Source of the DNA: Corella eumyota
Taxonomy: Eukaryota > Chordata > Ascidiacea > Phlebobranchia > Corellidae
Reading direction: 5' to 3'
Length of the DNA stretch: 64,000 nucleotides
Assembly: GCA_963082875.1 (NCBI GenBank)
Contig: OY720101.1
Coordinates: 12,981,671 to 13,045,670, forward strand
This document shows positions 37,501 through 46,680 of the stretch, one piece after another (the first letter of the stretch is position 1; each line of letters opens with the position of its first letter). The notes beneath the pieces were generated by a model. It searched no databases and was not told the DNA's origin. It saw nothing but the letters and a program-made list of their open reading frames with translations. The position numbers and the translations under genes are program-made.

Positions 37501-38392
37501 AAAATTCCACAAATTGATAATTAGACAGGGGCAATATTACTGAATAAATAAAACCTAAACTGGCAAAGGCAAATTAAAACTAAGTCAACTCAACATTTAA
37601 AACAAAAAAAAAATTTTTCCGGACAAAATTTTTTTAACTAAACATTGATTAGGTTTACCCTTACCTACATACATGTACTTGATAAGACTTTCTAAGGCCA
37701 CAGGTTCTACGTCGTTTAACACAATTTCATCTAAGTTAGCCTCAACAACATTACTGTTAAACATTGCACGAAAATATTCAGAGACTGATGACAGCACGAG
37801 CCGATGAGCTGGTATTCTTTTGTTACCCACTAGAATTAAATTTAAATAATAAAAGGGTAAATTTTATTAGGGAAGTTTTGTACAAATTTCTAGGTAACAT
37901 ATATTTTATTATTTTTTTTTACTGCTTTTATGAAAAGGCCCGCTTAAACGAAGAGTAACTTTTGTTACTCAGACCAAGTCTAGAATTGTATTCATCAGTT
38001 TTGGATGTTATTTTACAATTATTTACCCTTGATGTCGACTTCATGTCCTAAACATAGAGTAACATCAGTTACCCTGACCCAGTTTTAAGTTGCCTTTGGC
38101 AGTTTGGAATATTATAGTTTATAATTCCCCAATAATTGAGCTGCTAATAAGGTGCTGGCTCAGCAGAAGTTTATACGGTTAATAGCACCTTACTAAAGAG
38201 CACTACAGCACGTAAGCAGTGGGGATCAAACCTAGGATCTAATGTGGTGTTGTTGATTGCCAATGATATAGTCTAGTATAACTTACCAATAATTGTGACA
38301 TCACAAAGCTGTTCATTGTTTAAATGTTCCTTAATTTTCTTGAGTGTTTCCTTGGCATGATTGAAACAAACAAATCCGTCATTTTTCTCCAT
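31571..38392 (-). CDS. KLHL5: BTB-BACK-kelch protein of the KLHL1/4/5 group, 11 exons, 564 aa
   Basis: Exons: 38392-38287, 37829-37665, 36484-36288, 35561-35505, 35327-35172, 34693-34516, 33486-33262, 32979-32817, 32418-32206, 32139-32027, 31692-31571; 1695 nt in consistent phase. The BTB domain (residues about 20-125) reads [24 protein letters not shown] carries [19 protein letters not shown], a stretch nearly identical to vertebrate KLHL5. Six kelch repeats follow, including [40 protein letters not shown] and [20 protein letters not shown]. Such proteins are substrate adaptors of CUL3 ubiquitin ligases and KLHL1 also binds actin. Vertebrate members (about 720-755 aa) have a long N-terminal extension that is absent here. 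This is probably the single ancestor-type gene; KLHL5 is the nearest label, not a proof of one-to-one orthology. The donor of the seventh exon is GTTAAT. Confidence 0.95.
31785..31960 (-). mobile_element. Two SINE head remnants
   Basis: TTGGGAATCAAATCTAGAAC near 31795 and AGCAGGAATTAAACCATGG near 31914 both resemble the complement of a B-box followed by decayed head sequence. Kelch-gene intron; weak. Confidence 0.35.
32425..32640 (+). repeat. Degenerate AAAATGGTGGAATT minisatellite, block 1
   Basis: AAAATGGTGGAAT, AAAATGATGGAATTGTAATT, AAAATGGTAGATTGTTTG and related words recur about every 20-30 bp in an intron of the kelch gene. Confidence 0.7.
32985..33245 (+). repeat. Degenerate AAAATGGTGGAATT minisatellite, block 2
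   Basis: About ten units of AAAATGGTGGAA/AAAATGGTAGAA type with 20-28 bp spacing fill the next kelch intron. The minus strand reads as an artificial ORF rich in His-Phe-Tyr; it is not part of the protein. The same motif seeded two adjacent introns, with one exon between. Confidence 0.75.
33640..33825 (+). mobile_element. SINE copy, strongly decayed
   Basis: AGTTAGATTCTTGCTGCTAC, a reduced core, CAAAAACTGGTAAAG and GAGACTAAGACAG keep SINE order with many changes. Old insertion in a kelch-gene intron. Confidence 0.4.
34239..34470 (+). mobile_element. SINE copy lacking the first head bases
   Basis: GAGATCTTGGGTTTAATTCCC, ACCCTTGAGAAAGGTGC, AACTGCCAAAGTCAACTC and CCACATCAAGAATAAA. Kelch-gene intron; ends about 45 bp from the exon at 34516. 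Confidence 0.82.
34786..35036 (-). mobile_element. SINE copy
   Basis: TTTATCCTCGATGTGGG, then a short deletion of the next tail segment, CTGACCCAGTCTCAAG, CAGCAGGAGTTCA and GGGAATCGAATC. With the copy at 34.24 kb it forms an inverted pair about 320 bp apart in one intron. Confidence 0.82.
35974..36252 (+). mobile_element. SINE copy, full length
   Basis: Begins AACCGGCAGCGTGGTGTAGTG and ends CCACATTGAGGATAAAG; B-box GGGTTGGATCCC. Ends about 36 bp from the kelch exon at 36288. Confidence 0.88.
37947..38258 (-). mobile_element. SINE copy preceded by a second tail fragment
   Basis: The main copy runs from 38022 (ACCCTTGATGTCGAC) to about 38258 with core GCACCTTACTAAAGAGCAC. Left of it, AGTAACTTTTGTTACTCAGAC at 37955 belongs to an older copy in the same orientation. 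First intron of the kelch gene. Confidence 0.75.
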
Positions 38393-38661
38393 TTTTAAAC
38401 TAATTTTATTATTTTTACATATTTTCCTTTTTTTTTATGAAATTTAAATAAGCACCTGTATTCAGAAAAAAACATTATTAAAAAAAATAAAAAATGGGAG
38501 CCTACAAAATCAGCTAAATCGAAACCAAAAGGAATGAAACTAAACAATAGTTCTTTAAACAATAGCGCGTTTTAATAGAAAAAATGTTTAAAAATACCCC
38601 CGCAAAATTTAACTTACTTAACAATTTTCTTTAACTAAATTTTAAATAAAAAATACATTTT

Positions 38662-39306
38662 TTAAAAATGATCAAAAAATCTCCCAGTCGACTTGTTAGT
38701 CACATTAGTCTTTCTCATAATATTAAAAAGTTCAATATATTGCTGGATAGTCACAGATGGTGAATAAGAATCTGTAGCTTTAGGTTGCACCAGAATCTGA
38801 GGAATCGTCGACGGTGTTTGATCACCGATTAAAGTCGTTAAAAATTCCGCGATTAAATTCCAGCAGTCACGAGAGTACAGACATGCTATGTATTCTAGCT
38901 CAATTGCAATTCCTTTTGTACTAGAAGAACCCACTGATACAGTTCCTACTTTGATAATAAAATCACATAACTCGTAACGTTGACCCTTTATTATAATTTT
39001 ACCCCCTTTTTTAGGCTGCCAGTAGCTTCTTAGTTTCGATAAAAAAGTCCCTAATAACACGTCGGTTATTAAAAAAGAGCCGTCTTCAAAACTAGCGAAG
39101 CGTGAAGCCGGGAATTCAGTGTTTAATACTAGATGGAGCGTTTTGCTGTTTTGTGTGTTTGTCGAGCTAAAAGATTCACATTCTACGGAAAAAAGTCCGG
39201 CTTTTTGAGCACCGATATCCTCAATTTTTTTCTGCATTTCTTCTACACCTTGTTGAATGCTTTGACCTTCTGGTAATTTTAATTGAGAAATATACGTAAC
39301 CCCCAT
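38662..39306 (-). CDS. MED20: Mediator subunit 20, intronless, 214 aa
   Basis: Opens MGVTYISQLKLPEGQSIQQG, matching the MGVTCVSQMPVAEGKSVQQ start of human MED20. It continues with CDFIIKVGTVSVGSSSTKGI and DCWNLIAEFLTTLIGDQTPS; QQYIELFNIMRK near the end matches QYMELFNKIRK. Length equals the family's (212 aa in human). The protein sits in the Mediator head with MED8 and MED18 and bridges activators to Pol II. It is a single open frame between genes with many introns. The stop lies 270 bp from the kelch gene's start codon, so the kelch promoter must be very short or overlap the MED20 3' end. Confidence 0.96.
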   Translation of the reverse strand: MGVTYISQLKLPEGQSIQQGVEEMQKKIEDIGAQKAGLFSVECESFSSTNTQNSKTLHLVLNTEFPASRFASFEDGSFLITDVLLGTFLSKLRSYWQPKKGGKIIIKGQRYELCDFIIKVGTVSVGSSSTKGIAIELEYIACLYSRDCWNLIAEFLTTLIGDQTPSTIPQILVQPKATDSYSPSVTIQQYIELFNIMRKTNVTNKSTGRFFDHF

Positions 39307-39880
39307 TTTATTAAAATGAATAAATAAATTTATCTATAAAAATTAAACAAAACAAAGGATATAATAGCATAAATTAGATTTAAAAATGTTTGGATATTGT
39401 TTTTGTATTTAATCAGCTAATAATGCAGTTATTTTTAAGATATTTATTTTACATATATTACAGTATTACGATTTATTTTTTGGGGATTTACAGATTTAAA
39501 CGCCTTAAGATTTAATATAAAATATATATATATTTTTTTTATTTTGGTTTTTCGCACATTGATAAAAGTAAATAATAAATACGATAGACAATTAATATTA
39601 CAACAATACGATGAGAAATATTCAAGGCCCTTGTCCCCTTATACACGTATTAATTATTATTATATTCCTTAAATATATTCAGTCTTATATATATTTTATA
39701 ATAATATAAGCCAGGCACTGTAGGACTTCCTAACTTCCTTGTTTTTGTTGATCTAAAAATTGCTGAATATAAAAAACGTGAAAAAAAATTTCGCTAAAAC
39801 CACAATAATAAGACATCAGTTGTAACTGCTATTAGACGAAAAGTTGAAGTCACTTATTTTTTTTGCTTGTTTTGTATATA
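39307..39880. other. MED20 upstream spacer
   Basis: AT-rich, no ORF with support. It holds the MED20 promoter by position; no recognisable core element. Confidence 0.4.
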
Positions 39881-39997
39881 TCTTTATCCTCGATGTGGGA
39901 AGATCGAATGCGCGACTTTAACATAGAGTGACATTAGTTTACCGACCCAGTCTCGAGTTGGCTTTGGCAGTTTGGAATATTATAAATTATAATTACC
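39881..39997 (-). mobile_element. SINE tail half, left part of a copy split by another SINE
   Basis: CTTTATCCTCGATGTGGGAAG to TATTATAAATTATAATTACC. The continuation of the same element resumes at 40287. Confidence 0.9.
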
Positions 39998-40286
39998 GGC
40001 AGCGTGGTGTAGTGGTAAGAACACTTGCTACACCACCATGAGGTCGTGGGTTTAATCCCCACTAATCTCATGCTGTAGCGCCCTTGAGTAATGCGCCGTT
40101 AACGGTATGAACTCCTGCTGAGCCAGTACTTTATCAGCAGAATAATTATATCGGGCAATTATAATCTATAATATCCCAAACTGCCAAAGGCAACTCGAGA
40201 CTGGGTAGAAGTAACTAATGTTACTCTATGTTTAAGTCGCGCATTCGACTTTCCCACATCGAGGATAAAGAAATATCCAAAAAAAA
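39998..40286 (+). mobile_element. SINE copy, full length, inserted into another SINE
   Basis: GGCAGCGTGGTGTAGTGG through CCACATCGAGGATAAAG and an A-rich end. It is flanked by AATTACC on both sides (39991-39997 and 40287-40293), a 7-bp target-site duplication. It is one of the best-preserved copies here and serves as a reference: head with B-box GGGTTTAATCCCC, core GCGCCCTTGAGTAATGCGC, tail CGAGACTGGGTAGAAG. Confidence 0.93.
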
Positions 40287-40453
40287 AATTACCCGATAAT
40301 TATTCTGCTGATTAAGTGCTGGCTCAGCAGGAGTTCATACCGTTTATTGCGCCTTACTCAAGGGTGCTGCAGCATAAGATAGGTGGGAATTGAACCCACG
40401 ACCTCATGGTGGTGTAGCAAGTGTTCTTACTTACCACTACACCACGCTACTTA
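40287..40453 (-). mobile_element. SINE head half, right part of the split copy
   Basis: AATTACCCGATAATTATTCTG to CCACTACACCACGCTAC. Joined across the inner element to the half at 39881, it makes one ordinary full-length SINE. Confidence 0.9.
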
Positions 40454-40757
40454 TGTTAACTTAACTTAATTTCTTTAAAAAATCGGACTCAAAGGTTTAT
40501 TGCACTTATTAACATACATATACAATTATATGAAATAATTAAAACTTATTAAATAAACAATTATAGTTTGAACTTATCACTAAAAATAGAATAAGTTAAG
40601 ATAAAAACGGTTACTGATTAAAGCAAAAAATGGCTTCGATTATCTAAAAAAGGGCTAAATGCATAAACATACTAATTAAAAGAATTTATAGGCCAATTTT
40701 AAAAAGATTGTAAATTTCAATTGTAAAAACGCGTATAAAATTTGAACTTTTATTAAT

Positions 40758-41978
40758 TTAGCAAGCTCCGCAGCAAGTAGCATTAGGATATCCTTCTGCG
40801 TTCATTTCCCGGGTTAATTGGCACAAAGCACAAGAAGAACAGAACATCGACACGCAAATATCGTCGCAGATGCTTCCCTAAAAAAAGAAAAATTGTTTTA
40901 AGACTAAAAATGGTTAATAAAACATTACAAAACGTACCGACCTTTAAAATGGCTTTATGCCTTTAAATTGATTATTTAACTAGTTTAAATATTAAAATAC
41001 AAATTTTTTATAGCTACTTACGTTAATTTTATGCATCACTCTGAACTTGGTTCTCATAGCAACGTTACCGCTGTAGAAGCAAGCTATGCAAGGACTCTCG
41101 CCCATTCTGCTAGCAATATTACATGTGTGACAGGGTTGGCAAAAAAATACACACAAACCTGTAAAAATAAAAAAAATAAATTTCTTTAACTGTTTTTTTT
41201 TTTAAAAAAAGACGATGGAGGGATCATTTAGTAAGTCTTAAACATAGAGTAACATTAGCTACTCCGACCCAGTCTCAAGTTGCCTGTGGCAGTTTGGGAT
41301 ATTATATAGATTACAGTTGCCCGATAATTATACTGCTGATTAAGTGCTGGCTCAGCAGGAGTTTGTACCGTTTATAGCACCCAAGCCAAGAGCGCTACCG
41401 CATGATGTCAGTGGGGATTGAAACCACGACCCCATGTGTGGTGTAGCAAGTAATTTTACCACTACACCACGCTGCCGTTGTTACTTTGGACTAGTTAAAA
41501 TACTTTGGCAGATTAAAAGGAATATTAAAAACAAGAAATACCCTATTACAGGTCAATATTAAAAAATAAACAAAGCCAGAATAAAAAAATAATCCTATGT
41601 TTATTCGTAGTCTGCGTCTCTAAATTGAAGATAAATCAATATAAATAGATACTTTAGCTAAAATTACTTACAAATACTGCAGTCCGAGAAACAATTACAC
41701 AATCCCGCTCTCCAAATACGGGTTGGTTGATGCGAAATCACTGAGTTGTGATTGTACTGGCCATGCATAGACACAGGCTGGCATTGCACAGTCGTTTGAG
41801 TGACTAAATTGTGCGAATGGGGGTTGTAAGAGGGTTGGTATAACGGGGGCTGATTGGGTTGGCCCCCATATTGCGGGTCTGTGTTGTAATTTGGGTTTGG
41901 ATATCCAGATTGCAACCCAGTTGGCTGGTTTTGGGTAACTTCGCCTTCAATAAGATATTTTGTATCTGACCCACTCAT
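40758..41978 (-). CDS. PLAC8 / cornifelin-family cysteine-rich protein, 3 exons, 187 aa
   Basis: Exons 41978-41672, 41158-41022, 40877-40758 (564 nt). The N-terminal 75 residues are rich in Pro, Gln, Asn and Tyr (QYGGQPNQPPLYQPSYNP), typical of the disordered leader of these proteins. The PLAC8 domain follows: RAGLCNCFSDCSICLCVFFC, a CQPCHTC-like cluster, AMRTKFRVMHKI and CDDICVSMFCSSCALCQLTR. The family's VAMRT and CALCQ motifs are intact. PLAC8 proteins are small membrane-associated proteins; plant and yeast relatives affect metal or calcium handling, and the animal role is unclear. It ends Cys-Cys-Gly-Ala-Cys. Confidence 0.92.
41222..41478 (-). mobile_element. SINE copy with eroded tail
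   Basis: AACATAGAGTAACATTAGC, CGACCCAGTCTCAAGTTGCC, then CACTACACCACGCTGCCG at the right end; the TTTATCCTCGATGTGG terminus is lost. In the first PLAC8-gene intron. Confidence 0.85.
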
Positions 41979-42260
41979 ATTTTTATTTTTTGCAACGCAA
42001 AACTAACATAAAAACCTGATAATAATTTTAAAATAATTAAACACTCTTTTAACAATTCACCTACAACATAATAAGCTATCTGCGGCAAAAAACAGTTTGC
42101 TTTTCATCCTAAATATAAGTTATGACTAAGCGTAGAATGCAACTTAGGTAAAATTTTATACTGCATAGTTAAGCCTGTTGTTGTCTCATAAGGCGCGCAC
42201 AATTAAGTCATGTGAGACCTGTCAATCATTAACAATCATGTGACGACGTGACGTCACGTG
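41979..42260. promoter_or_regulatory. PLAC8-gene upstream region
   Basis: Contains GTCATGTGAGACC, CAATCATGTGACG and GACGTCACGTGGCGC, a cluster of bHLH/CRE-type words within 60 bp (42210-42262). Direction and use are unproven. Confidence 0.35.
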
Positions 42261-42313
42261 GCGCTAAGGCGTGATCAAAATTCTTTGGTTCGAATCCCGG
42301 TCGAGGCAAAAAA
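42261..42313 (+). pseudogene. tRNA-like relic
   Basis: GGCGCTAAGGCGTGATC is followed by TTGGTTCGAATCCCGGTC (perfect B-box) and GAGGCAAAAAAATT. The A-arm is shortened and there is no clean acceptor stem. Confidence 0.4.
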
Positions 42314-42405
42314 ATTAAATTTTTTTTTTTTATTAAAATAAACTTTTGGTTTAAGCAAATGAAAATAAAAAAATTTAATATATTTGCTTAAAACAATTAT
42401 TTTAA

Positions 42406-42692
42406 CCGGCAGCGTGGTGTAGTGGTAAGAACTCTTGCTACACCACCATGAGGTCGTGGGTTCAATTCCCACAGATCTCATGTTGTAGCGCCCTTGAGTA
42501 AGGTGCTATAAACGGTATAAACTCCTGCTGAGCCAGCACTTAATCATCAGCATAATTACCGGTTAATTATAATTTCTATAATATCCCAAACTGCCACAGG
42601 TAACTCGAGACTGGGTCGGAGTAACTTATGTTACTCTAGGTTTAAGTCGCGCATATTCAACTTTCCCACATCGAGGATAAAGAAATATACAA
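42406..42692 (+). mobile_element. SINE copy, full length
   Basis: CCGGCAGCGTGGTGTAGTGG to CCACATCGAGGATAAAG, then A-rich. Very close in sequence to the inner nested copy at 40.0 kb, hence young. It lies between the PLAC8 and COMT-like genes. Confidence 0.92.
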
Positions 42693-43108
42693 AAAAAAAA
42701 AAAAATTTTCTTTAAAAGTTCATGAAATTGTTAAACCAATATTTATTCTTTTAAAGTAAGTATATTTAATCAAATATAATATTTGTTATAATACGACAAT
42801 AAAACGTTAAATAAATCACGTAAAAGGGAATACTTGGTAACAAGCTACGGAATATTTATTAAAATTTTCCTAAAATTGGTTTTAAATTTAAATAAAAAAT
42901 ATTTTTCTAGCATAAATAAAACACAAATAAAAAATTAACAAAACTAGATAAACACGAACATTGAAGTTTTTAACCAAAATAAAGTAATTTAAACATAAAA
43001 AAATTGTGTAGCGCCTTCTTTTAAAACCTTTAAAGTATGTAGTTAATATAATATTAAAAAAAAAATTCAGAGTTGCCAAATAATAAAAACAGGGTTTTCA
43101 GTAATTTA
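42693..43108. other. 3' flank of the COMT-like gene
   Basis: AT-rich with no feature recognised; presumably the 3' UTR and poly-A region of the gene starting at 43109 on the minus strand. Confidence 0.4.
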
Positions 43109-45734
43109 TTATCCTTGATAAATCGCCATTTCCATTCCGTCGACAATTTCATCAGAACTATGCTCTAGTGCCATCTGGTGGTACTTTGTTTCATAGTTGT
43201 CTGAGAGACGAACATATTTTAAAAACTCTGGGTCTCCCAGCATGACAACTTTGTCTGCTAGGATCACGGTTCGATTCTCACCCTCGCCACTTTCTCGTTT
43301 TGGGTTCAGGTGAAAATATTCATTTTTCTAAAAAAAAATGTTTTTTTAAGTGAAGATAAACATAAAACCGGCAGTGTGGTTGTAGTGGTAAGAAGACATT
43401 GTTCAATTCCCACTGCTCCAAAGCTGTACCATCCTTAAGTACGGCACTATGAACAGTATGAAGTTCTGCTTCATGTGAAATAGACCTTTCCATTCGAGAA
43501 TAAACAAATATTACTGGCAGCATGGTGTAGTGGTAAGAACACTTGCTATACCACCATGAAGTCGTAGGTTTAATCCCTACTGATCTCATGCTGTAGCTCC
43601 CTTAAGTAAGGCGCTATAAACAGTATAAACTCCTGCTGAGTCAGCACTTAATCAGCAGCATAAGAACGGGCAATTATAATCTATAATATCCCAAACTGCT
43701 AAAGGCAACTCGAGATTGGATCGGAGTAACTGATGTTACTCTATGTTTAGGTCGTGCATTCCACTTTTCCACATCAAGGATAAAGATGTATACAAAAAAA
43801 AAAATATATATATACATATATAAAAAAAAGTCCAAAATAATAAAATAAAATGTAATTGTATTAAATAAAGGAAGTTCTCATATGACAGCAATATCCTACA
43901 CCAGCATATTTAGTTTAGAAAATAAGGAAATGTACCATTAATATATTATCACTAATTTAAAACGAAAATTTACAATTATTTTACCTCCATAGTCTTAAGT
44001 AAAGGAACGTGAGATCCCATATCATGTTTTGTCCGATTTAAAAACACAAAATCAAATTTTGAAATATTGTAATTACTTTTTAAACCAGGAATAACATCTA
44101 TTGCATTTCCGCATAGAAAAGTAACCTGAATACAAAAAAAATATTTATAAAATTAGTAATAGAATTTACCTTGTATTGGTGCTATGTCATAATATTCTTG
44201 GTTTAATGCCCACTGCTTCTATGCTGTAGCACCCTTAAGTAAGATGATATATAAATAGCATGGACTCCTACTGGGCCAAAAAACAACTCAGAAAATTTTT
44301 TCATTGGACAATTATAACAGTTATATATATGTGTACAGTACATTTATATTTACAATTGTCAAAGACAACTTGAGATTGGGTCAGGGTAACTGATGTAATC
44401 AATGTTTAGGTCGTGAAATCGATCTTCCCATATTGAGGATAAATAAATCCACAAAATAAATTTAAATTTAAAGACAAATTTATCAGATTAAAAAACTAAT
44501 AGGATTTTACACTTACTCTTTTTTCTAATTCTGCAATTTCAAGCAATGCTTTCGCAGTAGAAATAAATTTCGCGTCCGATTCAATTACGATAATGTTTCC
44601 ATTATCAGGTAATGCTTCTAATATCTCCAATAATACATAACCAACATGGCAACCAACAACTAAGCTAGTGTTTGGCTTGTATTTACTGACTATTTCATTT
44701 ACAATTTTACCTAAAAATAATACATTAATCAAAAATTACATCATATAGGACAAACTTTCCTTTAAAAAAGGTAAAATTAAAAAGATTTAATGAAATAAGT
44801 TTACCTTTTCTTACACCTAAACTTGGTGCAAATTCTTTAGTTTCAAAATATTCATTCACAACAACTTTTAATTTTTCAAGTGAAATTGTTTTGTTATTTT
44901 CAAGTTTGTTTCTAACAAATTGTAACACTCTCTGTGGAAGTGTTTTACCTAAACAAAAATGGACATAATCAGGTTTTAAATAAAAAAAAACAAAGTTTTT
45001 TATATTGCCAGTGGTTACTTCTGCTGGGTCCAATACTAATTAGTAAATTAATCATCGAGTCTTTATGATCAATATACCAGCAGCGTGGTGTAGTGGTAAG
45101 AACACTTGCTACACCACCATGAAGTCATGGGTTCAATCCCCACTGCTCTTATGATGCACCAATGAGTAAGGCGCTATAAACGGTATGAACTTCTGCTAAG
45201 CCAGCATTTAATCAAAGGCTTAATTATCAAGCAATTATGACTATAATATCCCAAACTGCCAAAGGCAACTCGAGACTAAGTCAGGGTAACTGATGTCACT
45301 CTATGTTCAAGTCGTCAAGTTGGCCTTACCATATCGAGGATAAAGATAAAAAAATAACTAACTTACCAGTAACTAATGTCCAGAATTTATCAGGAATATA
45401 AAATCTACCATATTGAAACCACCAGAAATAGAATGTGTGAAAAATTGCATGCTTAACTGCAACAAATAAAATAAAAGCACCCAAAAATATGACAAAATAT
45501 TCCTCTGGTCCATAGTTTGCAGGGTTTAGCAATTTTTCCTGTAAAAATTAAAAATTATAAGATATTGTATGCATAATTAAAAAAAAAATCACAAACCAGA
45601 TCATAAAAAAATCACATTTTCAAAATACAGCATAAATTATGCAAATAAACATTTTTAAACTATTTTAAATAACTAGTTTAAATATGTTTTTTTTAATTTC
45701 TTACCCCAGGCATTATTTCTTTTTCCTTCTCCAT
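43109..45734 (-). CDS. Membrane-anchored COMT/TOMT-like methyltransferase-fold protein, 6 exons, 299 aa
   Basis: Exons 45734-45705, 45538-45367, 44948-44805, 44710-44517, 44125-43985, 43327-43109 (900 nt, phases agree). The start is MEKEKEIMPG followed by a hydrophobic segment (YFVIFLGAFILFVAVKHAIF) that should anchor it. The rest aligns with catechol O-methyltransferase throughout: LGVRKGKIVNEIVSKYKP, SLVVGCHVGYVLLEIL in place of LLELGAYCGYS, IVIESD (ribose-binding Glu kept), DFVFLNRTKHD in place of MVFLDHWKD, VILADKVVMLGDPEFLKYV in place of VLLADNVICPGAPDFLAHV, and EIVDGMEMAIYQG at the end. Of the Mg ligands Asp141, Asp169 and Asn170 of COMT, only the second survives (Asn and Lys replace the others). 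Vertebrate TOMT also lacks two ligands, so this may be a TOMT-like pseudoenzyme. Introns hold four SINEs. Confidence 0.9.
43368..43512 (+). mobile_element. SINE copy with large internal deletion
   Basis: CCGGCAGTGTGGTTGTAGTGG, then TTCAATTCCCACTGC, a short core, and directly CATTCGAGAATAAAC; the central half is missing. It abuts the next SINE. Last intron of the COMT-like gene. Confidence 0.8.
43514..43793 (+). mobile_element. SINE copy, full length
   Basis: CTGGCAGCATGGTGTAGTGG to CCACATCAAGGATAAAG followed by an AT tail (TATATATACATATA). It sits head-to-tail behind the deleted copy at 43368. Confidence 0.9.
44180..44453 (+). mobile_element. SINE copy, head missing, diverged
   Basis: TTCTTGGTTTAATGCCCAC, CACCCTTAAGTAAG, CAAAGACAACTTGAGATTGG and TTGAGGATAAATAAATCC. 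Intron of the COMT-like gene. Confidence 0.75.
45077..45347 (+). mobile_element. SINE copy, full length
   Basis: CCAGCAGCGTGGTGTAGTGG to CATATCGAGGATAAAG. Its tail ends only about 20 bp from the donor site of COMT-like exon 2 (45367). Confidence 0.9.
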
Positions 45735-46680
45735 TTTTAAAAAAATTGTTTTAGGGCAAGTAACTTTAAAATTATATTTTATAAACCTAAACAAAAACAA
45801 TAAACTATATAAAATTAAAACTTTATTCTTTTGACCAGCAAACAGTTACAAGCGATATAAACCAATATTTAATAAACTGGGCGTATATGTTGTACGGAAA
45901 CGTTTACGTGATCAAAAGCACATATTTATTTTTTCGCTTTTCAACTTACAAACTTTAGGCGTTTAACAGTTTAACTGTTTGAAAACCAATTAATTTTACG
46001 CGACATCCTTAAATATACATGCAAACAGATTATATTTTAATGCAAAAAAGAGTACATTTTACAGTACCGTACTACCGTTACTATTTTACAAACCAAATTT
46101 AAATTTTACTTTAAATATTTCTGGAAAATTAAATATTTCTGGGCTCCGAATAATGAAATGTTGCCAATTTATTTTTGAAATTTTTAATATAAATTAATTA
46201 TTATTTAAAACCAAAGTACCATAGATACAAAACAACATAAAAATAAAATTTTAAATTAACACAAGTAAAAAAGTGTTTGTGCCTGCAAAGAAATGTAGGA
46301 GCAATATGTTTTTGTTGACGTAATAAATAGTTAGATTTTAAAACATTTTTGGCAACAAATTTATTAACAAAGTTAATATAAGCTTAAACTTATGTTAAAA
46401 TGTACAGTGTTATGATGTTGTGGGAAAAAAAACAAATGTAAATCTATTTATTAGGTAGTTTTTGTCGTTTAAAAAGTAAGGGGAAGTCCCAGTGAGGGAT
46501 TTTTATGGTATTTCATTACCTTTTCTGGCGCAATGTTTTTTTATTGAAATTATGTTTTTATTGAAATTACTATGCGCTGATTAAATATTATTGAGCTTGC
46601 TACTTAGCTAGGTGTTTATTCTAGTAAACATTTTAAAATTACAAACATTTTATAATTCGACATTTGAAATTGAAATCAAA
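45735..46680. promoter_or_regulatory. Divergent intergenic region, COMT-like (-) and STAND (+)
   Basis: The 946-bp head-to-head spacer is AT-rich with GC-richer words near 45,880-45,920 (GGGCGTATATG, ACGTGATC). It probably contains both promoters. No CpG-rich core, TATA or Inr could be assigned. Confidence 0.35.

Noticed and set aside
43250-43300. B-box-like GGTTCGATTCTC suggesting a tRNA gene
   Set aside because: It lies inside the last coding exon of the COMT-like gene; no A-box or cloverleaf is present.
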